Assembly (NCBI RefSeq): GCF_013141765.1
Contig: NZ_WHOD01000013.1
Span: 349,135 to 413,134 of the forward strand
Direction: 5' to 3'
DNA length: 64,000 nt
Source of the DNA: Paenibacillus foliorum
GTDB lineage: Bacteria > Bacillota > Bacilli > Paenibacillales > NBRC-103111
Part shown: piece by piece, positions 47,533 to 56,863 of the stretch
Numbering within the stretch: the first letter of the stretch is position 1
Layout of the letters: each line of letters starts with the position of its first letter
Position numbers and translations under genes: made by a program
The notes under the pieces: model-generated
The model's input: only the letters and a program-made list of their open reading frames with translations
What the model was told of the DNA's origin: nothing
Database searches by the model: none

Positions 47533-48819
47533 ATGAGAACGCTTATCAAAAATGGAACGGTCATAAATCCGGAAACTCATTTTATGGAAATCACTAACGT
47601 AATCATTGAAGATGAAAAAATTGTTCATATTGGACCTATAACGAACGTGACTGTTGATGATCATATCATAGATGCTTCTGGATTGCTTGTTGTTCCTGGT
47701 CTTGTCGATATTCATGTCCACTTCCGGGATCCAGGCTTCCCACAAAAGGAAACGATTTCATCAGGAGCTCTATCTGCAGCAGCCGGCGGATTTACATCGG
47801 TAGTTTGTATGCCTAACACGAAGCCTAGCATCGATACCGTAGAAACATTGGAGTATGTGCTGCGAACTGGACTTGAGCAAGCGGTTGTTAAGGTTTATTC
47901 CTCGGCTGCGCTAACCTACGGGATTGAAGGGAAAGTGCTGACGGAGATGGAGAGCCTGAAGCAAGCCGGTGCGGTTACGTTTACTGATGATGGGAGAACC
48001 GTTATGGATCCCAAGCTTGTGTACACAGCTTTTCGCAAAGCTGCGGAACTGGATGTTCCGATTAGCTCGCATTGCGAGGATCATCATTTGGTAAGTGGTG
48101 GTTCCCTGAATCAAGGCGAGGTAAGCAATCAGCTTGGGGATCCTGGGATTCCTAGGCTTGGTGAAGAATTGATTATAGCTCGCGACATTTTATTCGCGGA
48201 AGAAACCGGTGCCCAGCTTCACATTCAGCATGTTTCAACAGCCAGAGGGGTGCAGCTTATACGTGAAGCCAAGGCCAGAGGAGTGCGAGTTACGGGGGAA
48301 GGAGCCCCGCATCATTTCTCCATTACTGATGAACAGGCGTTACTATGCGGCACTTTGGCTAAAGTCAATCCTCCGCTGAGAACTAAGGAAGATGTAGAAG
48401 CTGTCATTGCAGGTCTTGCAGACGGAACCCTCGAGGCAATTGCAACGGATCACGCTCCTCATACGGCAGAGGAGAAAGCGCGTCCATTGGGAGAAGCTCC
48501 ATTTGGATTGGTAGGGCTAGAGACAGCTGTTGGTTTAACCTTTACGTTCCTGGTTCATTCCGGAAGACTGTCCCTTATGGATGCCCTTGCTAAATTAACG
48601 GTCAACCCGTCCGAAATTATGGGACTACCCTCAGGAAGACTGACGAAGGGCTCCGACGCAGACATTACGATATTGGATCCGCAGAAAGAATGGACGGTAG
48701 ATCCGGAACAATTTAAATCTCAATCGCGAAACAGTCCATTCGCCGGTATGAAGCTCAAGGGGAAAGCCGTTTTAACTATGGTTAATGGAACCGTTGTTTA
48801 CGACGAGATGCTTAATTAA
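47533..48819 (+). CDS. pyrC: Dihydroorotase (probably working in the hydrolytic direction)
   Basis: 428 residues. Interconverts dihydroorotate and N-carbamoyl-L-aspartate. Zn ligands are in DIHVHFRDPG (His61, His63), and the residues that hold the substrate carboxylate in true dihydroorotases are kept: Arg65 and Asn95 (MPNT). Further family motifs are TFTDDGR, GAPHHF, KVNPPLR and ATDHAPH with the catalytic Asp. Dihydropyrimidinases lack this Arg, so dihydroorotate or a close analogue is the likely substrate. The N-terminal ribosome site is AAGGAGTG. It opens a catabolic-looking cluster, separated from the usual pyrB, pyrE and pyrF. Confidence 0.85.
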   Translation: MRTLIKNGTVINPETHFMEITNVIIEDEKIVHIGPITNVTVDDHIIDASGLLVVPGLVDIHVHFRDPGFPQKETISSGALSAAAGGFTSVVCMPNTKPSIDTVETLEYVLRTGLEQAVVKVYSSAALTYGIEGKVLTEMESLKQAGAVTFTDDGRTVMDPKLVYTAFRKAAELDVPISSHCEDHHLVSGGSLNQGEVSNQLGDPGIPRLGEELIIARDILFAEETGAQLHIQHVSTARGVQLIREAKARGVRVTGEGAPHHFSITDEQALLCGTLAKVNPPLRTKEDVEAVIAGLADGTLEAIATDHAPHTAEEKARPLGEAPFGLVGLETAVGLTFTFLVHSGRLSLMDALAKLTVNPSEIMGLPSGRLTKGSDADITILDPQKEWTVDPEQFKSQSRNSPFAGMKLKGKAVLTMVNGTVVYDEMLN

Positions 48820-48875
48820 TTTGTTTGAATGAATAATCCTTGCAGCATAGGAATAGGTAAAGGGGCTAAAAACTA

Positions 48876-50078
48876 ATGACTATTCGATTTTCAAGGGTTT
48901 TCCTCATCGTTCTGGACAGCGTTGGGATAGGGGAGCTGCCGGATGCTTCCCATTATGGCGATCTAGGTTCCAATACACTTGGACATATTGCGGAGGCTGT
49001 CGGAGAATTGCGTCTGCCTCACTTGGAACAATTGGGACTTGGTCGTATCGGTGCTATTCAAGGCGTAGCTGCTGTTGAGCATGCGAAGGCTCATTATGGG
49101 AAGATGGCCGAGCTTTCGGCGGGAAAGGATACGCTGACAGGACACTGGGAGATCATGGGCGTGAGGAACGACGTTCCGTTTCAAACGTATCCTCAAGGTT
49201 TTCCGGAAGCATTCATACAAGCATTGGAATCGGAGTCAGGCCGTTCTGTTATCGGCAACAAGGTGGCATCCGGCACGGAAATCATGGATGAGCTGGGGCT
49301 TGAACATATGCAGAATGGAGCTCTTATTGTATATACCTCAGCCGACAGTGTGCTCCAAATTGCGGCGCACGAAGACATAGTTCCCTTAGCAGAGCTGTAC
49401 GAGATTTGCAGTAAAGCCAGGGAAATGACCCTTAATGCGGACAACTTTGTGGGGAGGGTTATTGCCCGTCCTTTTACAGGTGAGCCTGGTCAATTCGTTA
49501 GAACTCCAAATCGACGGGATTACGCAGTGACGCCACCAACTTCCACGGTTATGGACCATTTGGTTGCGGCTGGGTTTGATAGCATTGGGATTGGTAAGAT
49601 ATCCGATATATTCGCAGGCTTAGGTATTACCGAAAGCTTAAAAACCAAATCCAATCAGGATGGAGTAGACCAGCTGTTGACGGTCATGAAACAGGATTTT
49701 AACGGCTTGTGTTTCTTGAATCTTGTTGATTTTGACGCTAATTATGGACATCGCCGTGATCCGCAAGGCTACGCAGCAGCGCTGAAGGAGTTCGATGCTC
49801 GTTTACCTGAAATAATGGAAGGCTTAAGCTCCGATGACTTGTTGATTATCACTGCCGATCATGGCAACGACCCGACCCATACAGGTACCGATCATACAAG
49901 GGAATATGTGCCGCTCCTCGTATCGAAGCAGGGTCAGGACAAGGGAAACAACCTCGGAATCCGCTCGACCTTTGCTGACATTGGAGCCACTATTGCTGAC
50001 AATTTCCACGTAAAACTCCCGTCGCAGGGGGAAAGCTTTCTTTCTTGTATTCAAGAGCAGAAGCCGTATAGTCCGTAA
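48876..50078 (+). CDS. deoB: Phosphopentomutase
   Basis: 400 residues, alkaline-phosphatase superfamily. It converts ribose-1-phosphate or deoxyribose-1-phosphate into the 5-phosphate. Metal-site motifs are [26 protein letters not shown] (phosphorylated Thr) and [20 protein letters not shown]. It stands 56 bases after pyrC and upstream of a uridine phosphorylase, so it would recycle the ribose released from nucleosides. A weak AAAGGGGC ribosome site precedes ATG. Confidence 0.92.
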   Translation: MTIRFSRVFLIVLDSVGIGELPDASHYGDLGSNTLGHIAEAVGELRLPHLEQLGLGRIGAIQGVAAVEHAKAHYGKMAELSAGKDTLTGHWEIMGVRNDVPFQTYPQGFPEAFIQALESESGRSVIGNKVASGTEIMDELGLEHMQNGALIVYTSADSVLQIAAHEDIVPLAELYEICSKAREMTLNADNFVGRVIARPFTGEPGQFVRTPNRRDYAVTPPTSTVMDHLVAAGFDSIGIGKISDIFAGLGITESLKTKSNQDGVDQLLTVMKQDFNGLCFLNLVDFDANYGHRRDPQGYAAALKEFDARLPEIMEGLSSDDLLIITADHGNDPTHTGTDHTREYVPLLVSKQGQDKGNNLGIRSTFADIGATIADNFHVKLPSQGESFLSCIQEQKPYSP

Positions 50079-50418
50079 GAACAGAGGGCATGAATAATGT
50101 AGGGAAATGCTGCAAGCTTAGCCAGTATGCGCTAAACCGTAAGGTACCCAGCCTCAGTTCAAATGGGATACAGCCTGTGAAAATAGGTCAAACTTTCATG
50201 TAGTTGACATCCATTATTATCAAATTAGCTCTGAATCATAAAAATGGAAATGTATATGTCGCAATGGACAAATGTAAATCTCGTTTTTTGTCCATCTGGA
50301 CATATCGTATTACATTTTAAACGGATAAAATATATTTCATACAATCGATAGATGCTTTTAGAGGTAATTCAAAAAAAGTGTTATCGTACAAGATGAACGT
50401 AAAGGGGTGTTATCTAGC
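50079..50418. other. Intergenic region ahead of the pyrimidine-type ABC operon
   Basis: 340 bases without a gene. It contains the inverted repeat ATGGACAAA / TTTGTCCAT described separately and an AT-rich promoter area (TAAAAT near 50327). No terminator after deoB was found, so read-through is possible. No purine, PyrR or other known leader was recognised. Confidence 0.5.
50264..50296 (+). promoter_or_regulatory. Candidate operator ATGGACAAA / TTTGTCCAT
   Basis: Nine-base inverted arms with a short spacer, about 120 bases ahead of the ABC ATPase gene. GGACAAA also occurs ahead of the N-carbamoyl hydrolase gene (54689) and at the PucR start (45694), and TTTGTCC ahead of pyrC (47454). These may be sites for the PucR-type regulator. 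Confidence 0.3.
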
Positions 50419-51162
50419 GTGTCTACAACAGCGATTCGCATCGAAGATGTAAACAAGATATACAAGGCTAGCGATGGTCGAGAGGTACAGGCTTTAACAC
50501 ATATTGATTTGAATGTGAAAAAAAGTGAGTTTATTTCCATCATAGGTCCATCCGGCTGTGGGAAATCAACATTATTGCGAATTCTTGCCAATTTGGATAC
50601 ACCATCGTCAGGTTCGATAACATGGGAGAAATCGGCTGACAATATCGGCTTTGTGTTTCAGGACGCTACTCTTCTTCCGTGGAAAACCGTTTATCAGAAT
50701 GCTAAGTTCCCGCTTGAAGTGAAAAAAATAGAAACCAAAGAAAATATGGAAAACCTGGATAAGCTATTGGAGCTTGCAGGATTAAAAGGCTTTGAAAAAG
50801 CATATCCACGTGAGCTGTCCGGAGGGATGAGACAAAGGGTTGCGATAGTGAGAGCGTTGTCTTATAACCCTGATGTTCTATTGATGGATGAGCCGTTCGG
50901 TGCGTTGGATGCGCTGACTCGCGACAAAATGGGGATCGAGCTGCTTCGTATTTGGACGGAAACGAAAAAGACCATTCTGTTTGTAACTCACAGCATATCG
51001 GAAGCTGCATTTCTATCCGATCGTGTTATCGTCATGTCCCCACGTCCTGGAAAAATTGATGAGATTATTGATATTAACCTGCCTCATCCAAGAACGGTGG
51101 AAATGAAGGAAACGATTGAGTTCGTGAATTATGTTAAAAAGCTAAGGGAAGTGTTAGGCTAA
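50419..51162 (+). CDS. ABC transporter ATPase (NMT1/Tau/Ssu type)
   Basis: 247 residues. Walker A GPSGCGKSTLL, Q-loop VFQDATLLPW, signature [10 protein letters not shown], Walker B LLMDEPFGALD and switch FVTHSISEA are intact. This subfamily drives import by permeases of the TauC/SsuC type with NMT1-like receptors (sulphonates, riboflavin, formyl-aminopyrimidine, other pyrimidines). GTG 50419 is chosen over GTG 50407, which lies within the AAAGGGG ribosome site. The stop overlaps the next start (TAATG). Confidence 0.9.
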   Translation: MSTTAIRIEDVNKIYKASDGREVQALTHIDLNVKKSEFISIIGPSGCGKSTLLRILANLDTPSSGSITWEKSADNIGFVFQDATLLPWKTVYQNAKFPLEVKKIETKENMENLDKLLELAGLKGFEKAYPRELSGGMRQRVAIVRALSYNPDVLLMDEPFGALDALTRDKMGIELLRIWTETKKTILFVTHSISEAAFLSDRVIVMSPRPGKIDEIIDINLPHPRTVEMKETIEFVNYVKKLREVLG

Positions 51163-51929
51163 TGCAAAGATTGAGGCAGGTCGGAGAGTATTTCGCAGCT
51201 ATCCTTTTTCTTGTAATCCTTTGGTACGCGTATGTTGTCATTTTCGATGTGCCTGCATTTATAGTACCGCTTCCTGCGGATGTCGGTAAAGCTCTTATAG
51301 AGATGTTTTCGACCCAAGATCTGATGCATCATTTTTTCGTTACCTCAGGAGAAGTTCTGGCAGGCTTCGTATTGGGAATAGTTTTCGGTTATGTAATCGG
51401 CTATCTAATCGGCAAATTCAAATTTCTTGAGGATGCTTTGATGCCCTACATTCTTCTCGCTCAGACGGCGCCTAAGATAGCGCTTGCTCCTCTATTTGTT
51501 ATTTGGTTCGGACTAGGGTTCACCTCCAAGCTTATGTTGATTATTTCTATGGTGTTTTTTCCCGTTATGCTAGGTGCGATATTCGGATTGAAAAGTGTCA
51601 CCTATAACCTGAAATGCTTAATGCAAATTACAGGCCTAAACTGGTGGCAAAAAATTATTCAAGTCGAGCTACCCCATTCTTTGCCGCAAATTTTTGCAGG
51701 CTTGAAGGTCGGGATGGTACAGGCCGTTATTGCTGCCATCGTTGCTGAGTGGATATCCGGTGAAAGCGGGCTAGGCTATTTGTTGGTATTTAACAGTACC
51801 ACTTATAATTCTCCCATGCTTTTTGCCAGTATTATATACACCATTGTCGTTGGGATCATTTTCTACGCTTTAATTAGTTTTTTAGAGAATCGGTTTCTTT
51901 TCTGGCATGATTCCAAGCAAATGAAATAA
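51162..51929 (+). CDS. ABC transporter permease (first of two)
   Basis: 255 residues with about six helices and the EAA loop typical of TauC/SsuC permeases (MQITGLNWWQKIIQVELPHSLP, at about residues 158-180). LLAQTAPKIALAPLFVIWFG is the family's membrane signature. It overlaps the ATPase stop by one base. A second permease, similar in length and motif (LKANRWQRFWTVEIPFSLPS), lies 1.9 kb downstream, so the transporter is probably a heterodimer. Confidence 0.88.
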   Translation: MQRLRQVGEYFAAILFLVILWYAYVVIFDVPAFIVPLPADVGKALIEMFSTQDLMHHFFVTSGEVLAGFVLGIVFGYVIGYLIGKFKFLEDALMPYILLAQTAPKIALAPLFVIWFGLGFTSKLMLIISMVFFPVMLGAIFGLKSVTYNLKCLMQITGLNWWQKIIQVELPHSLPQIFAGLKVGMVQAVIAAIVAEWISGESGLGYLLVFNSTTYNSPMLFASIIYTIVVGIIFYALISFLENRFLFWHDSKQMK

Positions 51930-51953
51930 TTCGAGAGGAAGTGGGGGCAGGCC

Positions 51954-52742
51954 ATGACCAGGTTTATTCAAGCGGATTTTCCCTTATACGAAGGCACCAA
52001 GGTACCGCATCTTCGTATCTCCGAAGGAGAAACAGCGCCCTATGTGCTGTTGCCGGGTGATCCAGGGCGTGTAGAGTTGATTCGAGATTTGTTCAGCAAT
52101 TATAAGATCATCAGCTCCAATCGTGAATTTAAAGTAGGGACAGGCGAATTCAATGGCAATCCCGTATCGGTATGTTCGACAGGCATAGGGGGCCCTTCTA
52201 CAGAAATAGCTGTTCTGGAATTGCTCCGATTAAAGGCCAAATGCTTGCTCAGAATCGGTGGAACTGCTGCTATTCAAGAAGGAATTGATTGTGGAGATAT
52301 GATCATCAACACGGGCAGCGTTCGGTTGGGAGGGACTACGAATCATTATGCACGTCCTGAATTTCCAGCGCTAGCCAATCATTATGTCGTGCAAGCCCTA
52401 ATTGAAGCCTGTGAGGATTTAGGTTACCGCTATCATCTCGGAATAGGTGCAACCACCTCTTCGTTCTACCATGGTCAGGGGAGAGACGTAAGCCCTTATA
52501 ATTACTCAGCTAACATCATTGAGGAAATGAAGGCGCTTGGAGTGCTCAATCTTGAGATGGAATCGGAGACGCTGTTAACCATTGCTTCGGTTATGGGGGC
52601 TTATGCGGGCACATTGCTTGTGGTCCACGCTAACCGAATCACCAATCAATGGCTGGTGGATTATGAGGAAAGTCAAATGAAATTATGCAAGGTCGCCTTA
52701 CACGCAGTAGACAAATTAATAACAAGGGGTGTTGTTTCATGA
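51954..52742 (+). CDS. udp: Uridine phosphorylase
   Basis: 262 residues, nucleoside phosphorylase family I. It splits uridine with phosphate into uracil and ribose-1-phosphate. Motifs match E. coli Udp: LPGDPGRVE (phosphate), VCSTGIGGPST, LRIGGTAAIQ, SVRLGGTTNHYARPEFPA and LEMESETLLT. The uracil-recognising Gln and Arg of Udp (Gln166 and Arg168 there) correspond to Gln175 and Arg177 in FYHGQGRD, so pyrimidine specificity is well supported. It stands inside the ABC operon, and its stop overlaps the start of the receptor gene (ATGA). Confidence 0.87.
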   Translation: MTRFIQADFPLYEGTKVPHLRISEGETAPYVLLPGDPGRVELIRDLFSNYKIISSNREFKVGTGEFNGNPVSVCSTGIGGPSTEIAVLELLRLKAKCLLRIGGTAAIQEGIDCGDMIINTGSVRLGGTTNHYARPEFPALANHYVVQALIEACEDLGYRYHLGIGATTSSFYHGQGRDVSPYNYSANIIEEMKALGVLNLEMESETLLTIASVMGAYAGTLLVVHANRITNQWLVDYEESQMKLCKVALHAVDKLITRGVVS

Positions 52743-53776
52743 TGAAGAAGAAATCACTTAGCCTTTTACTTAGTTTTACACTTGTAGCCAGCTTATTGGC
52801 TGCATGCGGGGCCAAACCCGAAACTTCACCAACACCTGCTGCCGGCGGAGAGAAGCCAAAGGAAATTCAAAAGGTTACGGTTCAAATGGACGGAGCAGCT
52901 GTTCCTTACTATGCACCGATGTATGTAGCCAAAGAGCAAGGTTTCTTTAAGGAGCAAGGTTTGGATGTAGATTTCGTGTATGCAGATGCTGCCAGTATCG
53001 TGAAAAACGTAGCTGCTGACAATGTCCAATTCGGATTCCCGAATGCGGATGCAGTTATTACAGCGAAATCACAAGGGATTCCAGTAAAAGTTGTGCACAC
53101 GACTTATCAGCGCGGTTTGGGAGCAACTATTTTCAAAAAAGGTAAAGGCATTACAAGCCCTAAAGATTTGAAAGGTAAAACGGTTGCCGTAACTAGCTTC
53201 GGAAGCCCGAACTATATTCAATTGCAGGTGCTGCTTGAGAAGAATGGCATGAATATCAAGGATGTTAATGCCAAAATCGTAGGTACTGGCGCTATTGTAA
53301 ATGCATTGGTGTCTGATGAAGTTGATGCTATCACCTTCTCCATGCTAAGAACAGTTGAGCTTAAAAACAGTGGTGTGGATGTGGACGAAATTCGTTCCGA
53401 TGATTTCCTGCCTTCCTTTGGTAATGTTGTTGTAACTTCGGATAAATACTTGTCCACGAATAAGAACACGGTTATCGCATTCAACAAAGCTTTGAACCAG
53501 TCGTTGGATTATATTATTAAAGGCAATGTGAAAGCAGCTGTCGATATGTCCATCAAGAAGTATGCTACGTCCTCTGAAGGAAAACAGGAAATTACTGAGA
53601 AAATCTTCAATGATGTGTTCATCCCTTATCTGTGGCAGAGCGACTTGACCAAGAAAGACGGCTATGGAGCTGCTGATATGGCTAGATGGCAAACGTCGAT
53701 CGATACGCAAAAAACATTTGACATTATTAAGACAACCGTTAAAGCGGAAGATTTAGTTGTCCCAAATCTAAAGTAA
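52739..53776 (+). CDS. NMT1/THI5-type substrate-binding lipoprotein
   Basis: 345 residues. Signal peptide with lipobox LLAAC, then a Pro/Glu-rich spacer and the NMT1 fold: VTVQMDGAAVPYYAPMYVAK, EQGFFKEQGLDVDFV, FGFPNADAV and KTVAVTSFGSPNYIQ. Such receptors bind flat heterocycles (aminopyrimidines, riboflavin, pyrimidine bases). Two starts ATG-ATG are in frame; both follow AAGGGGTG. Coupled to the phosphorylase gene upstream. The substrate here is inferred to be a pyrimidine base or nucleoside. Confidence 0.87.
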   Translation: MMKKKSLSLLLSFTLVASLLAACGAKPETSPTPAAGGEKPKEIQKVTVQMDGAAVPYYAPMYVAKEQGFFKEQGLDVDFVYADAASIVKNVAADNVQFGFPNADAVITAKSQGIPVKVVHTTYQRGLGATIFKKGKGITSPKDLKGKTVAVTSFGSPNYIQLQVLLEKNGMNIKDVNAKIVGTGAIVNALVSDEVDAITFSMLRTVELKNSGVDVDEIRSDDFLPSFGNVVVTSDKYLSTNKNTVIAFNKALNQSLDYIIKGNVKAAVDMSIKKYATSSEGKQEITEKIFNDVFIPYLWQSDLTKKDGYGAADMARWQTSIDTQKTFDIIKTTVKAEDLVVPNLK

Positions 53777-53792
53777 CGCAGGTGAATGCACT

Positions 53793-54566
53793 ATGAATTA
53801 TTTTGGACGAAAAGGCTTTCTCGTTATTCTAACGTTACTTGTGTTCATTGGTTTGTGGCAGGCTTATGTATCTCTTTTCCATATACCGGTACAAATTCTT
53901 CCGGGACCTGCATTGTTCGTATCCAAATTTCTCAAAATTTTGACTATGGGTGATATGGGAACGCACATTGGGATTACGCTATATGAGATATTCATTGGAT
54001 TCCTGATTGGGTGTGTAACTGGATTAGGCTTCGGTTATTTGCTGGCGAAAAGTGTACTGTTAGAACGTCTGTTCAATCCGTATATTGTTTTGATTCAAAT
54101 AGCACCGAAAATTTCTATTGCCCCCCTATTTCTCTTATGGTTTGGCTTGGGGGCAACCTCAAAGATTGCTCTGGTGATACTGGTTGTCTTCTTTCCCATT
54201 ATGGTTAACACGATTGTCGGGATCCGTTCTGTAGAAAAGAATATGCAGGATTTACTGCAAATTCTGAAGGCTAACCGGTGGCAGCGTTTCTGGACCGTAG
54301 AGATTCCATTTTCATTGCCCTCTATTATGTCTGGGGTCAAAGTATCTACAACGTATGCCATAACTGGTGCGGTCATTGGTGAAATGATCGGAGCGAAGGC
54401 TGGTTTAGGGTATCTTGTTATCCTGGGCAGCGAAACCTATGACATTAATATGATTTTAACGGCGGTTTTATTGTTAAGTGTAATAGGCTTGCTGCTATAC
54501 ATGTTGTCGGATAGGTTGGAGAAAAGGCTTCTTCGTTGGCATGAGTCTCAAGAGCTTATTATGTAA
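53793..54566 (+). CDS. ABC transporter permease (second of two)
   Basis: 257 residues, about six helices, BPD-type permease. IQIAPKISIAPLFLLWFGLG and the EAA loop LKANRWQRFWTVEIPFSLPS are nearly parallel to those of the first permease, as is LGYLVILGSETYD versus LGYLLVFNSTTYN. It follows the receptor gene by 17 bases and ends with a strong terminator, closing the transporter operon. Confidence 0.88.
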   Translation: MNYFGRKGFLVILTLLVFIGLWQAYVSLFHIPVQILPGPALFVSKFLKILTMGDMGTHIGITLYEIFIGFLIGCVTGLGFGYLLAKSVLLERLFNPYIVLIQIAPKISIAPLFLLWFGLGATSKIALVILVVFFPIMVNTIVGIRSVEKNMQDLLQILKANRWQRFWTVEIPFSLPSIMSGVKVSTTYAITGAVIGEMIGAKAGLGYLVILGSETYDINMILTAVLLLSVIGLLLYMLSDRLEKRLLRWHESQELIM

Positions 54567-54585
54567 ATAGATTTCTGCTTAAACC

Positions 54586-54640
54586 CACCCCGACGTTAAG
54601 TCATCTGTCTGACAGATCTCAAGCGTTGGGGTGTTTCTTT
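54586..54640 (+). terminator. Terminator of the ABC/udp operon
   Basis: Outer arms CACCCCgACG and CGTtGGGGTG, inner arms ATCTGTC and GACAGAT, then TTTCTTTT. Confidence 0.85.
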
Positions 54641-54789
54641 TAATACCGGAATTCTGAGTTTTTTGCGGCAAGCGTATCTTATCTAAACGGACAAAAGAAA
54701 CCGACATCTTTCGGCTTTATACACAATGACTGTTCTTTTTCTCTTACGTATACTGAGGAAAAAGCTTAAGTATAATGAGGTGAATGCTC

Positions 54790-56106
54790 GTGAATATAAA
54801 TCGTTTGGAAGCTGCATTGAAGGAAGTTAATGAGATCGGTGCTTCAAAGGGACAGGGAATAACCAGACTCGCCTATTCCAGTGAACATTGGGCGGCGAAC
54901 GAATATTTTATCGGGAAATGCAAGGAAGAAGGCATGACCGTCCGAATTGATGCATGTGGAAATGTAATTGCACGGCGTGAAGGCAGCGAGCCTCAGCTTC
55001 CAGCAGTAACATGCGGATCGCACCTCGATACGGTACAGCATGGTGGCGGGTACGATGGAACTCTTGGCGTTATTGCAGGCTTGGAAATGATAAGAAGCTT
55101 GAATGAGAAAGGCGTCGTTACTCGCAATTCTATCGAACTTATCTCATTTGCTTGTGAAGAATCAGCGCGCTTTGGAGTATCTACAATAGGAAGCAAAGCA
55201 ATGGCTGGCAAGCTAAACAAAGAGTCGCTCCAGAAGCTGCGGGACAATGAGGGTGTTTCTTTTCCGGAAGCATTAGCTGCTGTTGGTTTGGACTTTACCC
55301 ATATTGAAACTGCGCGGAGAAGCGAGAAAGAAATTAAAGCTTTTTTTGAGCTTCACATTGAGCAAGGCCCGTTGCTGGAGAACAGTGGTAGAGAAGTTGG
55401 CATTGCAACGGGAATCGCTGCTCCGATCCGTCTGGAAGTAACGATCCAAGGCAAGGCGTCCCATTCGGGGACGACTCCAATGAACATGCGTCAGGACGCA
55501 CTGATCGGAGCGGCCGAGATCATTACTGAGCTGGAAAAGGCAGCTTTAGAGGAAGCCGAGCATGGTACAGTTGCTACTGCAGGAGTATGTGATGTTCATC
55601 CGGGAGCGATGAACGTCGTTCCGGACTGGGTAAGCTTAAAGATCGATATTCGTGGAACCGTAATTACGTCTAGACAAATCATCATCGAACGTCTGTTCAA
55701 ATTATTCCGTGGGTTGCAAAAAAGACGCGGACTTCAGATTGAAGCTAGAATTTTAAGTGATGAGAAGCCCGTCGTTCTGGATAAATATACGGTACGGTTG
55801 TTATCTTCTTTATGTGAAGCTCAAGGTATCGCTTATCTGAATATGATGAGCGGTGCCGGACATGATGCAATGAATATGGCAAGTATTTGTCCGACTGGTT
55901 TGATCTTTATTCCATCACGGGACGGGGTAAGCCATCATAAGGATGAATACAGCTCGATTGCCCAAATAGCTAAAGGCGCCGCCTTGTTGGAAGAAGTCGT
56001 TCTCCGGTGTGCGGAAGAAGTACAGATTAAGCCGTCCGGGACATTTAAAAACAACATGGATAGGAGCAAACATCATGAGAGCAGAAAAACGAAAAGTATT
56101 ATCTAA
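54790..56106 (+). CDS. N-carbamoyl-L-amino-acid hydrolase / ureido hydrolase (M20)
   Basis: 438 residues, hydantoinase/carbamoylase family. It removes the carbamoyl group from N-carbamoyl amino acids, giving amino acid, CO2 and ammonia. Metal motifs are GSHLDTVQHGGGYDG, CEESARFG, HIEQGP and SGAGHDAMNM. Lid-domain signature: GKASHSGTTPMNMRQDA. With dihydroorotase upstream, carbamoyl-aspartate (ureidosuccinate) is the natural substrate; beta-ureidopropionate is the alternative. GTG 54790 is seven bases after GAGGTG, whereas ATG 54784 touches it. The end overlaps pyrK by 32 bases. Confidence 0.86.
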   Translation: MNINRLEAALKEVNEIGASKGQGITRLAYSSEHWAANEYFIGKCKEEGMTVRIDACGNVIARREGSEPQLPAVTCGSHLDTVQHGGGYDGTLGVIAGLEMIRSLNEKGVVTRNSIELISFACEESARFGVSTIGSKAMAGKLNKESLQKLRDNEGVSFPEALAAVGLDFTHIETARRSEKEIKAFFELHIEQGPLLENSGREVGIATGIAAPIRLEVTIQGKASHSGTTPMNMRQDALIGAAEIITELEKAALEEAEHGTVATAGVCDVHPGAMNVVPDWVSLKIDIRGTVITSRQIIIERLFKLFRGLQKRRGLQIEARILSDEKPVVLDKYTVRLLSSLCEAQGIAYLNMMSGAGHDAMNMASICPTGLIFIPSRDGVSHHKDEYSSIAQIAKGAALLEEVVLRCAEEVQIKPSGTFKNNMDRSKHHESRKTKSII

Positions 56107-56863
56107 TCAGCAAGTTAGCGAACGATATTGGCATATGATTGTAGATGCATCGGACCTGCATATTTCAGCGAGACCAGGACAATTTTTTAATGTTCTGTGT
56201 GGAGAGGATAATTTCCCTCTGCTGCGTCGGCCATTTAGCATATATAGAATTAATAAGGATTCTAACACACTTGAATTTCTCTATTTGGTCAAAGGGATTG
56301 GTACGCAGCGTTTGGCTGGAATCAAGGCAGGAGAGACTGTCGATATTTTTGGCCCGCTCGGAACAGGCTTTACATTACGGGAAAACGAAGGGACCATTCT
56401 TATGCTTGCACGCGGAGTAGGCATAGCCACTTTGGCAGCACTTGCACAGGAAGCGGCAGAGCAGGGGATTCGCAGCGTGGCGATTCTTAGTGCGAGAACA
56501 CGCAATGATCTGCTCGCTGCAGAGGCGCTTCAAGGCTTTGGAGCGAAGGTATATAAAGTGACCGATGAAGATGGAACTAGCGGTGTTGAACAGGTACGAC
56601 AGCTGATTGAGCAAATTATGATCGAGGATGAGATCAGCGCTGCTTACACTTGCGGCTCGCAACGGCTCTCGATGCTTTTGCAGGAGATTGCTGCGGAACA
56701 GGACATTTTCGCCGAAATCGCTTTGGAAGAAAATATGGGCTGTGCAATGGGCGTTTGTTTTGCGTGTGTATGCGATATTCAAGAGGCGGACGGTTCAACC
56801 CGAACCGTAAGGGTTTGCAAAGAAGGTCCTGTGTTTTCCTTAGAACAGGTGGTGCTGGCATGA
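56075..56863 (+). CDS. pyrK: Dihydroorotate dehydrogenase electron-transfer subunit
   Basis: 262 residues. It carries electrons between NAD(H) and the FMN of PyrD via FAD and a [2Fe-2S] cluster. FAD motif RRPFSIYR, NAD-binding region MLARGVGIATLAALAQ, and cluster cysteines Cys223, Cys228, Cys231 and Cys248 in the exact C-x4-C-x2-C-x16-C pattern of PyrK. ATAGGAGC precedes ATG 56075 inside the preceding gene. It shares an ATGA overlap with pyrD. NADH-linked PyrK/PyrD pairs are reversible, which allows orotate reduction. Confidence 0.92.
   Translation: MRAEKRKVLSNQQVSERYWHMIVDASDLHISARPGQFFNVLCGEDNFPLLRRPFSIYRINKDSNTLEFLYLVKGIGTQRLAGIKAGETVDIFGPLGTGFTLRENEGTILMLARGVGIATLAALAQEAAEQGIRSVAILSARTRNDLLAAEALQGFGAKVYKVTDEDGTSGVEQVRQLIEQIMIEDEISAAYTCGSQRLSMLLQEIAAEQDIFAEIALEENMGCAMGVCFACVCDIQEADGSTRTVRVCKEGPVFSLEQVVLA

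Noticed and set aside
47533..48819. Calling the PyrC-type gene a dihydropyrimidinase or allantoinase
   Set aside because: The HVHFRDPG and MPNT motifs with Arg65 and Asn95 are those of dihydroorotase; dihydropyrimidinases lack the Arg and allantoinases usually have Asn there.
50079..50418. Riboswitch ahead of the ABC operon
   Set aside because: I compared the region with purine, TPP and preQ1 riboswitch cores as I know them and found none of the conserved core sequences.
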